DNA of 41,946 bases from Gammaproteobacteria bacterium (GCA_021773305.1 JAJFKH010000076.1:1-41946); one strand, 5' to 3'; numbered from the stretch's first letter, positions 1-8,655 are shown. Made by a program: numbers and translations. The notes: generated from the letters alone by a model not told the origin.

Positions 1-2
1 TT

Positions 3-239
3 AATTTGGTAATAACTCGAACAGATGTAGTTAATTTTCCGTCAAAAAGTGTTAAGAAAATCATTGAAGATTTAGAGTATTGTTTACAAATTTCTCGAAG
101 ATGGTTGTGGCGAGCCATTTTTGAAATCGATCCGACGATAATTTGTGATGACGATATGGTAAAGCTCTTATGGGAAAAGTGGAAAGATGAATTGCTCCCG
201 GGGAACAATGTTAATCCTCACAAGCTCCGGATTTTTTGA
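3..239 (+). CDS. C-terminal end of an unidentified protein (partial, left edge)
   Basis: The frame is open from the left edge of the window to a TGA at 237-239, giving about 78 residues of a protein whose start lies outside. The visible part is mixed charged/aromatic, with a WLWRAIFEID stretch and an LLWEKWKDELLPG stretch, and no motif I can assign. A TTG at position 6 is in frame but has no visible ribosome binding site, so a longer gene running in from the left is more likely than a 77-residue protein. Its last 29 bp overlap the end of the convergent LPS-kinase-like gene. Its location beside that gene would fit an envelope or surface-glycan role, but that is only inference. Confidence 0.5.
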   Translation, partial: NLVITRTDVVNFPSKSVKKIIEDLEYCLQISRRWLWRAIFEIDPTIICDDDMVKLLWEKWKDELLPGNNVNPHKLRIF

Positions 240-888
240 ATTTTTGTAAGAGAAAATTTTTCAGTAATTTTTTCACAAGTAAATTTATGTTAGCTTTATC
301 AAGGTAGCTATCAATAAAATTTTCAATGCCAAATTGTTTGAAAGCCTGATGATCTTCTTGGTTTTCTAGTAGGTGTCGAAGATTTCGGTAACGTTTTAAA
401 AACCCTAAAGAATGCTTATATACTTTACAATCGGTGACATCAATGAGTGCAATTTTAGCAGGTTCAAGTTGTAATAAATTTCCTAGATGGATCCCCCTGA
501 AAAATATACCATGGTCATGTAAGTTTGCTATAAATGCGGCAATTTCAGTTAACATATCATTATGAATGATTTCCCGAATATCTTTTCCCGGCAACTTCGG
601 GTACATAATAACGTCTACTTTCAAACAAGGGTAATAATACCATTGTGTGACATCAACGCAATGTAATCCTGCCTCTCGGAGCTTCAAGGAATTTTCAATG
701 AAACGCTTGGCCGAAGAAGGACGAAGTATATTCCGAGGAAAATATTTGCGTGGCCAAAAGATTTTTATAATATTCCCTTCTGGGGTTTCTAGTACCCTAG
801 GGCCACGACGGCCTCGCTGAATCACAGCCCCTTCTTGACAGATATTCAAAAATTGTTGCTTGTCAATGATCTGTGGTAAGTATAGCAT
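211..888 (-). CDS. Lipopolysaccharide kinase-like (InaA/Kdo kinase-type) protein
   Basis: A 225-residue protein with the reduced protein-kinase-like fold of bacterial LPS-core kinases (InaA/WaaP/KdkA-related, often annotated as toluene tolerance protein). The pseudo-catalytic loop is LHDHGIFFRGIHLGNLL, followed by ALIDVTDCKVY, whose Asp sits at the DFG-like metal site, and then a RYRNLRHLL segment typical of this subfamily. The classical HxDxxxxN loop is replaced by RxxHLGN, as in other members of this group, so activity is not certain. The family acts in the cytoplasm on LPS core or a related envelope substrate. I chose the ATG at 888; the frame extends eight codons upstream to a TTG at 912 that lacks a ribosome binding site. 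The gene is divergent from hemB and converges on the left-edge gene. Confidence 0.65.
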   Translation of the reverse strand: MLYLPQIIDKQQFLNICQEGAVIQRGRRGPRVLETPEGNIIKIFWPRKYFPRNILRPSSAKRFIENSLKLREAGLHCVDVTQWYYYPCLKVDVIMYPKLPGKDIREIIHNDMLTEIAAFIANLHDHGIFFRGIHLGNLLQLEPAKIALIDVTDCKVYKHSLGFLKRYRNLRHLLENQEDHQAFKQFGIENFIDSYLDKANINLLVKKLLKNFLLQKFKKSGACED

Positions 889-960
889 GGAGTGATTGTT
901 CTCATATGGCAAAAAGCGTTACAATAGCGTCCATGATAGCAAATTTTACGAGGGTTTGTC

Positions 961-1965
961 ATGGCATCAACATTTTCAGGATCAAGAATGCGTCGCTTAC
1001 GGCACAATAGCCGCATTCGTAGACTTATTCGTGAGCAATCTTTAACTGCAAATGATTTTATTTTTCCCTTATTTATTCATGCGGGAGAAGGGATTAAGGA
1101 GCCAGTATCTTCCATGCCCGGGCAATTTCAATATAGTTTGGATCAATTGTCCTCTGTTTTGGATGAACTCGTTTCTTTAGGCGTCCTGGGTGTGATGCTA
1201 TTTGGGATCCCCGCTGAAAAAGATCCTCAAGGCAGAGATGCTTATAGTGAGCAGGGTATCATTGCTCAGGCCATTCGCTTTATCAAAGGAAAAACCCCAA
1301 GTTTACTCGTGATCAGTGATGTTTGCTTTTGCGAATATACCGATCATGGGCACTGTGGGATTGTTAATGAAAAGACGGGTCATTTGGATGTGGATAATGA
1401 TGCAACCCTACCTTTATTAGCAGAGCAAGCTATTTGTCATGCTAGAGCCGGAGCGGATATGGTCGCGCCGAGTGGTATGATGGATGGTATGGTGGCAGCC
1501 ATACGACAGGGGTTAGATGCTTCGGCGTTTCAGCATATTCCTATTCTAAGTTATGCTGTGAAATATGCGTCTGCTTTCTATGGGCCTTTTCGGGAGGCTG
1601 CGGGTTTTTCTCTTGAGTTTGGTAGCCGGGAAACGTACCAGATGGATCCGGCTAATGGAGAGCAGGCACTTCGCGAAGCACAAATGGATATCAATGAAGG
1701 TGCTGATATGCTCATGGTGAAACCGGGCTTAGCGTATTTAGATACGCTCTTTCGTTTAAAGCAAGCGTTTCCAGGAGTTCCTTTATCTATTTATCAAGTC
1801 AGTGGCGAATACGCGATGATCAAAGGAGCTTGCCAACAAGGTTGGTTAGATGAAAAGGCAGTGGTACTTGAAAGCCTAACAGCCATGAAGCGAGCGGGAG
1901 CAAATTTTATTATTACTTATTTTGCGAAAGATGTTTGCCAATGGTTGATGGAGGAAAAAGGATGA
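961..1965 (+). CDS. hemB: Delta-aminolevulinic acid dehydratase (porphobilinogen synthase)
   Basis: A cytoplasmic homo-octameric enzyme joining two 5-aminolevulinate molecules into porphobilinogen, the second committed step of heme synthesis. At 334 residues it has the usual length. Zinc-type active-site cysteines are C122, C124 and C132 in DVCFCEYTDHGHCG. The two catalytic lysines are K201 (SYAVKYASAFYGPFR) and K254 (MLMVKPGLAY). The ATG follows a GAGGG ribosome binding site at about 7 nt. The stop overlaps the start of elbB (ATGA), so the two are translationally coupled. It lies just upstream of the H-NOX heme-sensor locus but is separated from it by a promoter. Identity is very secure. Confidence 0.97.
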   Translation: MASTFSGSRMRRLRHNSRIRRLIREQSLTANDFIFPLFIHAGEGIKEPVSSMPGQFQYSLDQLSSVLDELVSLGVLGVMLFGIPAEKDPQGRDAYSEQGIIAQAIRFIKGKTPSLLVISDVCFCEYTDHGHCGIVNEKTGHLDVDNDATLPLLAEQAICHARAGADMVAPSGMMDGMVAAIRQGLDASAFQHIPILSYAVKYASAFYGPFREAAGFSLEFGSRETYQMDPANGEQALREAQMDINEGADMLMVKPGLAYLDTLFRLKQAFPGVPLSIYQVSGEYAMIKGACQQGWLDEKAVVLESLTAMKRAGANFIITYFAKDVCQWLMEEKG

Positions 1966-2609
1966 AAAAAGTTGCCGTAGTATTATCAGGCTGTGGTTTT
2001 TTGGATGGTAGTGAAATTTATGAAACCGTTTTGACTCTGTTGGCTTTAGATAAAGCCGGGGCAATGTACCAATGCTTTGCACCTAATATCGATCAGACGC
2101 GAGTGGTAAATTATTTAACTGGGGATGAGGCGAATGAAACCCGCAATGTTTTAGTTGAGTCTGCTCGTCTTGCAAGGGGAGAGATTGTTGATATTGAGGA
2201 TGCCAATGGGGATGACTTTGATGCCATTATTTTTCCAGGTGGCTTTGGTGCGGCGCTAAATTTGTCGGACTTTGCTTTGCAAGGAGAACATTGTCAGGTG
2301 ATCCCCTCAGTTGAGAAGTTTGCTAAACAGTTTGTTGGGGCGGGCAAACCCCTCGGTTTTATCTGTATTGCGCCGGTGATGATCCCCAAAATTTGTGGCG
2401 AGGGCGTGACATGCACTATTGGAAAGGATCCAGATACTGCTGCAACTTTGAGCAAAATGGGAGCAAAACACGAAACTTGCGATGCCCGCAATATTATCAT
2501 TGACCCACCCCATAACGTTGTCTCAACCCCAGCCTATATGTTGGGCAAATCCATTGGTGAAGTGGCGCAGGGAATTGAAAAATTAGTCAAACGAGTGTTA
2601 ACTTTTTGA
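1962..2609 (+). CDS. elbB: Isoprenoid biosynthesis glyoxalase ElbB (DJ-1/PfpI superfamily)
   Basis: A 215-residue member of the DJ-1/PfpI superfamily, ElbB (sigma cross-reacting protein 27A) group. E. coli ElbB has weak glyoxalase activity and was linked genetically to isoprenoid synthesis. The protein starts MKKVAVVLSGCGFLDGSEIYE, carries FPGGFGAALNLSDFA, and has the nucleophile-elbow cysteine in FICIAPVMIPKI. The ATG at 1962 overlaps the hemB stop and follows GAGG at 1951. An in-frame ATG at 1935 would add nine residues inside hemB and is not preferred. The gene is co-transcribed with hemB. Its presence in a genome using the mevalonate route makes the isoprenoid link of the name doubtful here. 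Confidence 0.93.
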   Translation: MKKVAVVLSGCGFLDGSEIYETVLTLLALDKAGAMYQCFAPNIDQTRVVNYLTGDEANETRNVLVESARLARGEIVDIEDANGDDFDAIIFPGGFGAALNLSDFALQGEHCQVIPSVEKFAKQFVGAGKPLGFICIAPVMIPKICGEGVTCTIGKDPDTAATLSKMGAKHETCDARNIIIDPPHNVVSTPAYMLGKSIGEVAQGIEKLVKRVLTF

Positions 2610-2630
2610 TTTTTAATAAATTTCAGGGTA

Positions 2631-2659
2631 TTGCAAAAAAAAGCAGCCTGGTCTATACT
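2631..2659 (+). promoter_or_regulatory. Sigma70-type promoter of the H-NOX signalling operon
   Basis: A TTGCAA -35 box (2631-2636) and a TATACT -10 box (2654-2659) are separated by exactly 17 bp. Transcription would start near 2666, about 38 nt before the H-NOX GTG start. It lies in the 94-bp gap after elbB and indicates that the signalling genes form their own operon rather than read-through from hemB-elbB. Confidence 0.6.
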
Positions 2660-2703
2660 TTGCCTGCTGACTATTAGGTAAGTCTTAAGAGGGGCGCAGG
2701 GAC

Positions 2704-3255
2704 GTGGTAGGTTATATTCAAATTGTGTTGTTTGATCTGATTTTGGCAAACTCTGATGAAGCAACATTGAATAGGATCAAAAATAAAGCCGATGTTGCTC
2801 CTGATAAAGAATTTCGCATGGATACGGTGTATAGCGATGAAGAATGGCAGCGATTATTGCAAGCTACGCTAGAAGAATTTGGGATCACAGCCGCTCAAGC
2901 CTACGAAATGTACGCTCAACAATTTTTTAAAGACTCTCTTAAACGTTTTCCCATGTGGTTTGAAATTTCAAAAGATTCCTATGACTTTCTTTCCAGACAA
3001 CCTGCTATCCACAATAACTTTGCCACTGCCGTGCGGGATAAACAAGAGCGTGACTCCATTATTGATAAATTTCATTTAGAAAAGTTAGATAGAAAAATTA
3101 TTATGCACTACCGTTCCGTGAATAAGCATTGCGGGCTTTATATTGCTTTGGCAAAAGTTATTATTAATTGCTACAATGATAAGGCAAGTGTTGTGGAAAA
3201 AAAATGTTTACTTAACGATGACCACGAGTGTGAGATCCATATTGATTGGGAATAA
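2704..3255 (+). CDS. H-NOX (heme NO/O2-binding) domain sensor protein
   Basis: A 183-residue stand-alone H-NOX protein, expected to bind heme and sense NO in the cytoplasm, passing the signal to a partner kinase. The start MVGYIQIVLFDLI matches the family N-terminus (M-x-G). The proximal heme ligand is H103 in FLSRQPAIHNNF, at the family position. The heme-propionate motif YxSxR reads Y136-R-S138-V-N140, so the Arg is replaced by Asn. C143, C168 and C176 have the same spacing (25 and 8) as zinc cysteines of Shewanella H-NOX; the fourth ligand, a His there, aligns with E165 here. It starts with GTG after an AGAGGG ribosome binding site. The next gene, a hybrid kinase, begins 5 nt after the stop, the usual H-NOX/kinase pairing. 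Heme occupancy is inferred. Confidence 0.88.
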   Translation: MVGYIQIVLFDLILANSDEATLNRIKNKADVAPDKEFRMDTVYSDEEWQRLLQATLEEFGITAAQAYEMYAQQFFKDSLKRFPMWFEISKDSYDFLSRQPAIHNNFATAVRDKQERDSIIDKFHLEKLDRKIIMHYRSVNKHCGLYIALAKVIINCYNDKASVVEKKCLLNDDHECEIHIDWE

Positions 3256-3260
3256 ACTTT

Positions 3261-5861
3261 ATGAAGCAAGAACAAGACGTTGCTCCTTATGGTCGTTACT
3301 GTAAGGATTGCGGGGATTCTGATTTAAGAGAAGCCATTAATGAAATTTCTAACCAATTGTGTTTGAGTGTTGATGGGGATTTTGATTTTGCGGTGTCTAC
3401 GCAAACCAATGATGAGGCCATTGTCAAGTTAGGTCTGTTGGTGAACTTTGTTCTAGATGCCGCTCGACGCGCCATTTCGGATGAGCGTGAGCGAAGAGAA
3501 AGACTTTCTGAATTAGAAAAAATAAAATCAGAATTTTTTGCGAACGTGAGTCATGAGTTGCGCACACCATTAACGTTGATTTTAGGCCCATTGGGTCAGC
3601 TTATCGAAAATAATAATCAGGAGGTAAAGCAAGAGGGGCCCCTTTCAGTGGCCTATCGCAATGCCCACCGTTTGCAACGATTAGTGAATGATCTTTTAGA
3701 TTATGCGAAGTTAGATGCTAAAAAATATGAAATAAAATATAAAAAATTTGAGTTGGTGAAGTATACAAAACAAGTGGTCGATGATTTATCTGCTTTGACC
3801 ACAGAAAAAAATATCACGTTGTATTTTAAAACAGATTTGCAAGATTATCACACAGGTATGGATGGATATATCTACGATAGGATCTTATTGAATTTACTCA
3901 GTAATGCCGTTAAATTTACGGAAGAGAAAGGTGAGATTACGGTTTCTCTGGAAAAAAGTGCAAAAGGAATTTTTTTGCGTGTAAAAGACAATGGTATTGG
4001 GATCCCCAAAGACAAAGTCGGGTTAATTTTTGAGCGCTTCCGACAAGTTGATGCGTCTATTACTCGAAGCCATGGAGGCACAGGTATAGGGTTGGCACTG
4101 GTTAAAGAATTTTGTGATTCTATTGGTGCTGAAATATCGGTTACCAGTGAACTTGATAAAGGAAGTTGTTTTTGTGTCGAGTTCCCTTACATTGAAGCTG
4201 AGCTTGACGCCGATGAAATTATTACAAAGAATCAGCGGCAATCTTACGTAGAAAAAAAAAGAACGCCATCTTTCGTGGTTTTAGAAAGAAATATTAATCA
4301 TGCAAATGTCTTAATCGTTGATGACAATGTGGATATGTTGGAATATGTCGCCTCGATTCTTCATAAAGATTACAATATATTTTCTGCTGGGAACGGTGTA
4401 GAAGCATTAGAGCTATTGATTAAGCAGCCTATTGACTTGGTTTTGTCCGATGTCATGATGCCGAAAATGAGTGGCACAGAATTAATTGGGAAAATGAAAT
4501 CCATTGGAAGCTTGAGACAAATACCGATTATTTTATTAACGGCGAAAGTGAAAAAAGAAGATATTATTTTTGGTTTGGATTCGGGTGCTGATGATTATCT
4601 GGTTAAACCTTTTAATAGTTATGAATTAATTGCCAGAGTCAAAAGCACTTTGAAATCAAATAAGGCTTTCCGAGAGTTAGAATCACTCAATAATAGCTTA
4701 GATTTGCTTGTGAAGAATAGAACAAAGAAATTGCGAGAAGCAAAAGAAGTTGCAGAATCTGCGAATCAGACGAAAAGTGAATTTTTGGCAAATATGTCCC
4801 ATGAGTTACGCACACCAATGCATGCGATACTAAGCTACAGTCGGTTTGGCCTCTCGAAATTTGAAACAGCACCTAAAGAAAAGTTATTTTCTTATTTTCA
4901 AACCATAGAAAAAAGTGGTAATCGACTGTTAAAATTACTCAATAATTTATTAGATTTATCTAAGTTAGAATTTGGTAAGGCGACTTTTTCAATGAAAGAA
5001 GCGAATCTACCTGCTATGTTGGATGCTGTTGTTTGTGAAATGCGATCCAGTGGAGAAGAGAAGGGGCTTGTTATTTCGGTGGATAATCAGCTTGTTAATG
5101 ATATGATATATTGTGATGAATTTAAAATGAACCAAGTATTTTGTAATCTCTTGTCTAATGCGATGAAGTTTTCTGATGCTGGAGAAAAGGTTCACATTAA
5201 TTTAAAGTCCTCTGGTGAACATACTAATGCGGTTATTGTAGAAGTTTTTAATAGAGGTGTGGGTATCCCAGACGATGAACTAGAAAGCATTTTTGATAAA
5301 TTTGTGCAAAGTCGAAAATCTAAAACAGGGGCAGGCGGTACAGGATTGGGGCTGGCTATTTGTCGAGAAATCATTCAAGCTCACGGAGGGAAAATCTGGG
5401 CTGAGAATTGTTCCGATGGCAGTACAAAAATTTCTTTTACTCTGGCGAATGAAAAAGTGGGTATAGCGGCACTTATTTATCTTGCAGATAATGATTATTC
5501 GGATATGCTAGTCAGGAAGTTAGATGCCTTAGGCATTGTTGTTGACCAGGCAACATCAAATGATGATGCCATAAATAGATTGAAGAAAAAAACCTATGTT
5601 GGTTTGATCACAGACATTATCGTGCCGTTGATAAATGGCGTAGAATTACCCTCTCTGGCAAAAAAAATAAGACCCAATATTAATACGATAATTATTAGCA
5701 GCCAAGGGGAAGCGCCGTCACGATTTAATAATGTATCTGCTCTGAATCATATTAATTTTTTGAAGAAAGAGTATGAAAATCAACTGATGAATAACTTAGT
5801 AACAAGGATCGCGGATAATTTTTCACTGATAGAGGAGAGTAGTTGTGTACAAAGATATTGA
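3261..5861 (+). CDS. Double hybrid sensor kinase (HK-REC-HK-REC), H-NOX partner
   Basis: An 866-residue soluble kinase without membrane segments. In order: an N-terminal linker with a CxxC (YCKDC, residues 13-17); first HisKA with H98 (FFANVSHELRTP); HATPase with NLLSNAVKF (211-219), DNGIGIP (243-249) and GGTGIGLAL; REC1 (about 348-460) with phosphoacceptor D397 and K449; a coiled linker; second HisKA with H514 (FLANMSHELRTP); second HATPase with NLLSNAMKF (629-637), NRGVGIP and GGTGLGLAI; and a divergent REC2 (about 735-850) with D785 in LITDIIVPL. Two complete kinase cores in one chain is unusual. The position after H-NOX, like HnoK in Shewanella and Vibrio, suggests H-NOX controls its autophosphorylation. 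I chose the ATG at 3261; a TTG at 3246 inside the H-NOX end is less likely. It overlaps the next gene by 17 bp. Confidence 0.9.
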   Translation: MKQEQDVAPYGRYCKDCGDSDLREAINEISNQLCLSVDGDFDFAVSTQTNDEAIVKLGLLVNFVLDAARRAISDERERRERLSELEKIKSEFFANVSHELRTPLTLILGPLGQLIENNNQEVKQEGPLSVAYRNAHRLQRLVNDLLDYAKLDAKKYEIKYKKFELVKYTKQVVDDLSALTTEKNITLYFKTDLQDYHTGMDGYIYDRILLNLLSNAVKFTEEKGEITVSLEKSAKGIFLRVKDNGIGIPKDKVGLIFERFRQVDASITRSHGGTGIGLALVKEFCDSIGAEISVTSELDKGSCFCVEFPYIEAELDADEIITKNQRQSYVEKKRTPSFVVLERNINHANVLIVDDNVDMLEYVASILHKDYNIFSAGNGVEALELLIKQPIDLVLSDVMMPKMSGTELIGKMKSIGSLRQIPIILLTAKVKKEDIIFGLDSGADDYLVKPFNSYELIARVKSTLKSNKAFRELESLNNSLDLLVKNRTKKLREAKEVAESANQTKSEFLANMSHELRTPMHAILSYSRFGLSKFETAPKEKLFSYFQTIEKSGNRLLKLLNNLLDLSKLEFGKATFSMKEANLPAMLDAVVCEMRSSGEEKGLVISVDNQLVNDMIYCDEFKMNQVFCNLLSNAMKFSDAGEKVHINLKSSGEHTNAVIVEVFNRGVGIPDDELESIFDKFVQSRKSKTGAGGTGLGLAICREIIQAHGGKIWAENCSDGSTKISFTLANEKVGIAALIYLADNDYSDMLVRKLDALGIVVDQATSNDDAINRLKKKTYVGLITDIIVPLINGVELPSLAKKIRPNINTIIISSQGEAPSRFNNVSALNHINFLKKEYENQLMNNLVTRIADNFSLIEESSCVQRY

Positions 5862-7122
5862 TATATTAGCGGTAGATGATGACCCAACAAATTTAGATAT
5901 TATCCAGGAAATATTTTCTGATGATTATTCTCTTGAAACCGCTGACTGTGGTGAGGCTACCCTTGAAATACTGGGCAGAATTAGACCTAGTGTTATTCTT
6001 TTGGATATTATGATGCCTGGGATCGATGGTTATGAAGTCTGTAGAGAAATTAGAAAAAACCCAAATCATAATTTAGCTAAGGTTATTCTTGTCTCAGGGA
6101 AAGCGATACCCGAAGAACGGCTTTTGGGTTATCAGGCAGGAGCTGATGATTATGTTTGTAAGCCTTTTTATGCAGATGAATTTCTAGAAAAAGTCAAAGT
6201 TCATTTAAAATTAGTGGATGCAGAGAAAAAATTGTTTACTCTAAATGAACAACTGCAAGCCCAAGTGGATGCTCAGCGTGAAAAATTGATGCAGTCCGAA
6301 AAAATGGCATCCTTGGGTCAGCTTGCGGCAGGAGTTGCCCATGAAATTAATAATCCAACAGGATTTATTATGAGTAATCTGAGAACATTAGCAGACTATG
6401 TTGATGTCCTCTGTAAGGCAGTGAAGTTAGCTGACGATATCAGTGCACCCATTGAAGACAATATTGGCCATATCAGCGAAGTTATTGATAAAATTCAGGA
6501 GCTAAAAAAATCCCAAGATATTAATTATATTATTGATGACGCGAGTGAGTTGACCCATGAATCTATCGATGGCACTCAACGCATCAAAGAAATTGTCCAG
6601 GGATTAAAAAGCTTTGCTCGGGTTGATGAAGCCGAAATTCAAGAGGCGGATATTAACGAGGGAATTGAGCAAACCCTAAAGATGGTTTGGAATGAAGTTA
6701 AATATCACTGTGAAGTTAAAAAAGAATTAAATCCATTACCAAAAATGCGTTGTTACCCTAGACAATTAAACCAAGTGGTAATGAATCTTGTTGTCAATGC
6801 AGCCCATGCGATTCCAGAAAAAGGAACGATTACTATTAAATCAGAATTAGTTGATTCAAATATTGTGATTCAAATTTCTGATACAGGAAAAGGTATTAAG
6901 GAAGAAAATATATCCAAATTATTCGATCCATTTTTTACCACGAAACCTGTGGGACAAGGAACTGGACTTGGTTTATCCATTTCCTACGGTATTGTACAAA
7001 AACATAGTGGCGATATTGATGTGAAAAGTAAAGTTGGTGAAGGTACCACATTTATTATTACATTACCTTTAGATGGTGTTAAGGAAAATGAAGGTAACAA
7101 TGAGCAGGCAGCAATATGTTAA
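5845..7122 (+). CDS. Response regulator-histidine kinase fusion (REC-HisKA-HATPase)
   Basis: A 425-residue cytoplasmic protein. The N-terminal REC domain has the acidic pocket at VDDD (10-13), phosphoacceptor D54 (ILLDIMMPGIDG) and K106 (CKPF). A coiled coil (about 125-155) leads to an NtrB-type kinase core with H166 in AAGVAHEINNP. The ATPase motifs are NLVVNAAHAI (N-box), DTGKGI (346-351), FFTTKPVGQGTGLGLSIS. A receiver placed before a kinase suggests its activity is set by phosphotransfer from an upstream kinase, presumably the H-NOX partner, making it a relay step. The GTG start at 5845 has AGAGGAG about 6 nt upstream and overlaps the preceding gene by 17 bp. Its last 7 bp overlap the following regulator gene. 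Confidence 0.9.
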   Translation: MYKDIDILAVDDDPTNLDIIQEIFSDDYSLETADCGEATLEILGRIRPSVILLDIMMPGIDGYEVCREIRKNPNHNLAKVILVSGKAIPEERLLGYQAGADDYVCKPFYADEFLEKVKVHLKLVDAEKKLFTLNEQLQAQVDAQREKLMQSEKMASLGQLAAGVAHEINNPTGFIMSNLRTLADYVDVLCKAVKLADDISAPIEDNIGHISEVIDKIQELKKSQDINYIIDDASELTHESIDGTQRIKEIVQGLKSFARVDEAEIQEADINEGIEQTLKMVWNEVKYHCEVKKELNPLPKMRCYPRQLNQVVMNLVVNAAHAIPEKGTITIKSELVDSNIVIQISDTGKGIKEENISKLFDPFFTTKPVGQGTGLGLSISYGIVQKHSGDIDVKSKVGEGTTFIITLPLDGVKENEGNNEQAAIC

Positions 7123-7844
7123 GTCAAAGTAAAAATCTATTAATTGTCGATGATGAAAAAAATGTGTTAAATTCGTTAAAACGTGTTTTAAAAGATGGTA
7201 GTTGGAATATTGCTACAGCCTCAAATGGATTGGAGGCTCTTGAGAAAATGAAGAAATCAAGGTATGAAGTTGTTATTTCTGACCAATAAATGCCAGAAAT
7301 GAAAGGAACAGATTTTTTGAATCAAGTAAGAAAACAATATCCAGAGACTATTCGTATGATGTTAACGGCCCACACTGACATAGCCATTGCTGTGGAAGCC
7401 ATTAATAATGGAGCGATTTTTCAATTTATTAATAAGCCTTGGGTGAATCATGATTTTAGATGTATGGTTAAGCAAGCTTTTGAGCAATATGACGAAAATT
7501 GGAAACAAACCCATTACTCTAAAGCCTTTAATAATTCTTTTGAAGCTATTTTGGTCGTTGAAAAAGCAGGAAGAGTGCGATCGGTAAATAATGCCTTTAG
7601 CTTAATTACAGGATTTGCAGAGCAAGAAATTATTGCCAGAGAACTACCACTTTTTAAAAACGATGGAAAGCTTGTAGGCCATGAATTTTTTGTTGAAAAA
7701 CTTGCAACTATTGATAATTGGTCGGGGCAAATTGAATTGCTCTGTAATTCAGGTCAGGAGTCATTTGTTTGGCTTGCTGTGACAGTTGTAAAAAATTCAA
7801 TGAATGAAATAACAGATTATATCTATACTTTTATTGATAGTTGA
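7116..7844 (+). pseudogene. REC-PAS response regulator interrupted by an in-frame stop
   Basis: The ATG at 7116 opens a clear receiver domain (LLIVDDEKNVLNSLKRVLK) that reads to VVISDQ and then meets TAA at codon 58 (7287-7289). The reading frame continues without shift as MPEMKGTDFLNQVRKQYPETIRMMLTA and on to the conserved KPW. The two neighbouring paralogues read SDQRMP and SDMRMP, so one sense codon has become a stop directly after the phosphoacceptor Asp-Gln. After the receiver comes a PAS-like domain (FEAILVVEKAGRVRSVNNAFSLITGF). The stop is followed at once by ATG (7290), which could allow re-initiation giving a 184-residue protein lacking the acceptor Asp. It may be a recent pseudogene, a sequencing error or a split gene. 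The remaining frame shows no further damage. Confidence 0.8.
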
Positions 7845-7859
7845 CAGAGGAGATTTATA

Positions 7860-8645
7860 ATGTATAAGAAACAAGTATTGATTGTCGATGATGAAAAAAA
7901 TATTGCAAGTTCTTTAAAGCGACTGCTCCGAAATGAAGATTACAATGTTTTTACCGCAGAGAGTGGTGCGCATGGGTTAGAGATTTTAAAAAAAGAAGAA
8001 ATTCAAGTTGTTGTTTCTGATCAACGTATGCCGGTGATGTCAGGAATTGAATTTTTACAAAAAGTAAAGGAGCTTTATCCTCAAACAATCCGCATTATTC
8101 TCTCTGGATACGCTGAAATTGATACGGTTGTAGAAGCTATCAACAAAGGCGAAGTCTATCGCTTTTTGACCAAGCCGTGGCAGGATGATGATCTTAAAAT
8201 TACAATTAATCATTGCTTTAGCCAATATGATATGGAAAAGGAGCATACCGATTTAATTGATTTGCTGCAATATAAAAATAAAGAATTAACAGAACTTAGC
8301 TCTAAAATTGATGCGCTGGTTATAGGGGAGAAGAAAATAGTTGATCGAAATGTATCATCAAAAAGTGCTATTGCGGGGATTAATCAAGACGGAGTGATCT
8401 CATTTGTCAATGAGGTCGTTAAAGATATTGATGCGATGATTTCCCCGCATGTTATAGGCCATAACATAACAGAATATTTTTCTGAAGAAATCAACAAACT
8501 TTTCGAGACATTTAAAAACTCCGATGAGGCTGATGGAATATTTAATTGCAGCGAAAGTCAAAATATTAAAAAATTGCATATCAGTAAATTATTAGCGTCT
8601 CAAAAAAATAATAATTTTGTTTTATTATTTGAATTAGGAAACTAA
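7860..8645 (+). CDS. Response regulator with C-terminal PAS-like domain
   Basis: A 261-residue regulator, paralogous to its two neighbours. The receiver domain has VLIVDDEKN, phosphoacceptor D54 (VVSDQRMPVMSG), the Ser/Thr position at ILSGYAE and K105 (FLTKPWQDDD), a sequence type shared with RpfG-like and HnoD-like receivers. Residues 110-165 form a helical linker. The rest (about 165-261, IAGINQDGVISFVNEVV and LLASQKNNNFVLLFEL) looks like a diverged PAS domain; no DNA-binding or catalytic output is visible. It may be a phosphate sink, an adaptor or a ligand sensor. The start is supported by AGAGGAG about 7 nt upstream. It has the same order of domains as the interrupted gene before it. Confidence 0.85.
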   Translation: MYKKQVLIVDDEKNIASSLKRLLRNEDYNVFTAESGAHGLEILKKEEIQVVVSDQRMPVMSGIEFLQKVKELYPQTIRIILSGYAEIDTVVEAINKGEVYRFLTKPWQDDDLKITINHCFSQYDMEKEHTDLIDLLQYKNKELTELSSKIDALVIGEKKIVDRNVSSKSAIAGINQDGVISFVNEVVKDIDAMISPHVIGHNITEYFSEEINKLFETFKNSDEADGIFNCSESQNIKKLHISKLLASQKNNNFVLLFELGN

Positions 8646-8655
8646 GGAGCGAACG

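Noticed and set aside
3246-3260. TTG at 3246 as the start of the double hybrid kinase
   Set aside because: The ATG at 3261 adds no loss of domain and sits just after the H-NOX stop; the TTG has no suitable ribosome binding site.
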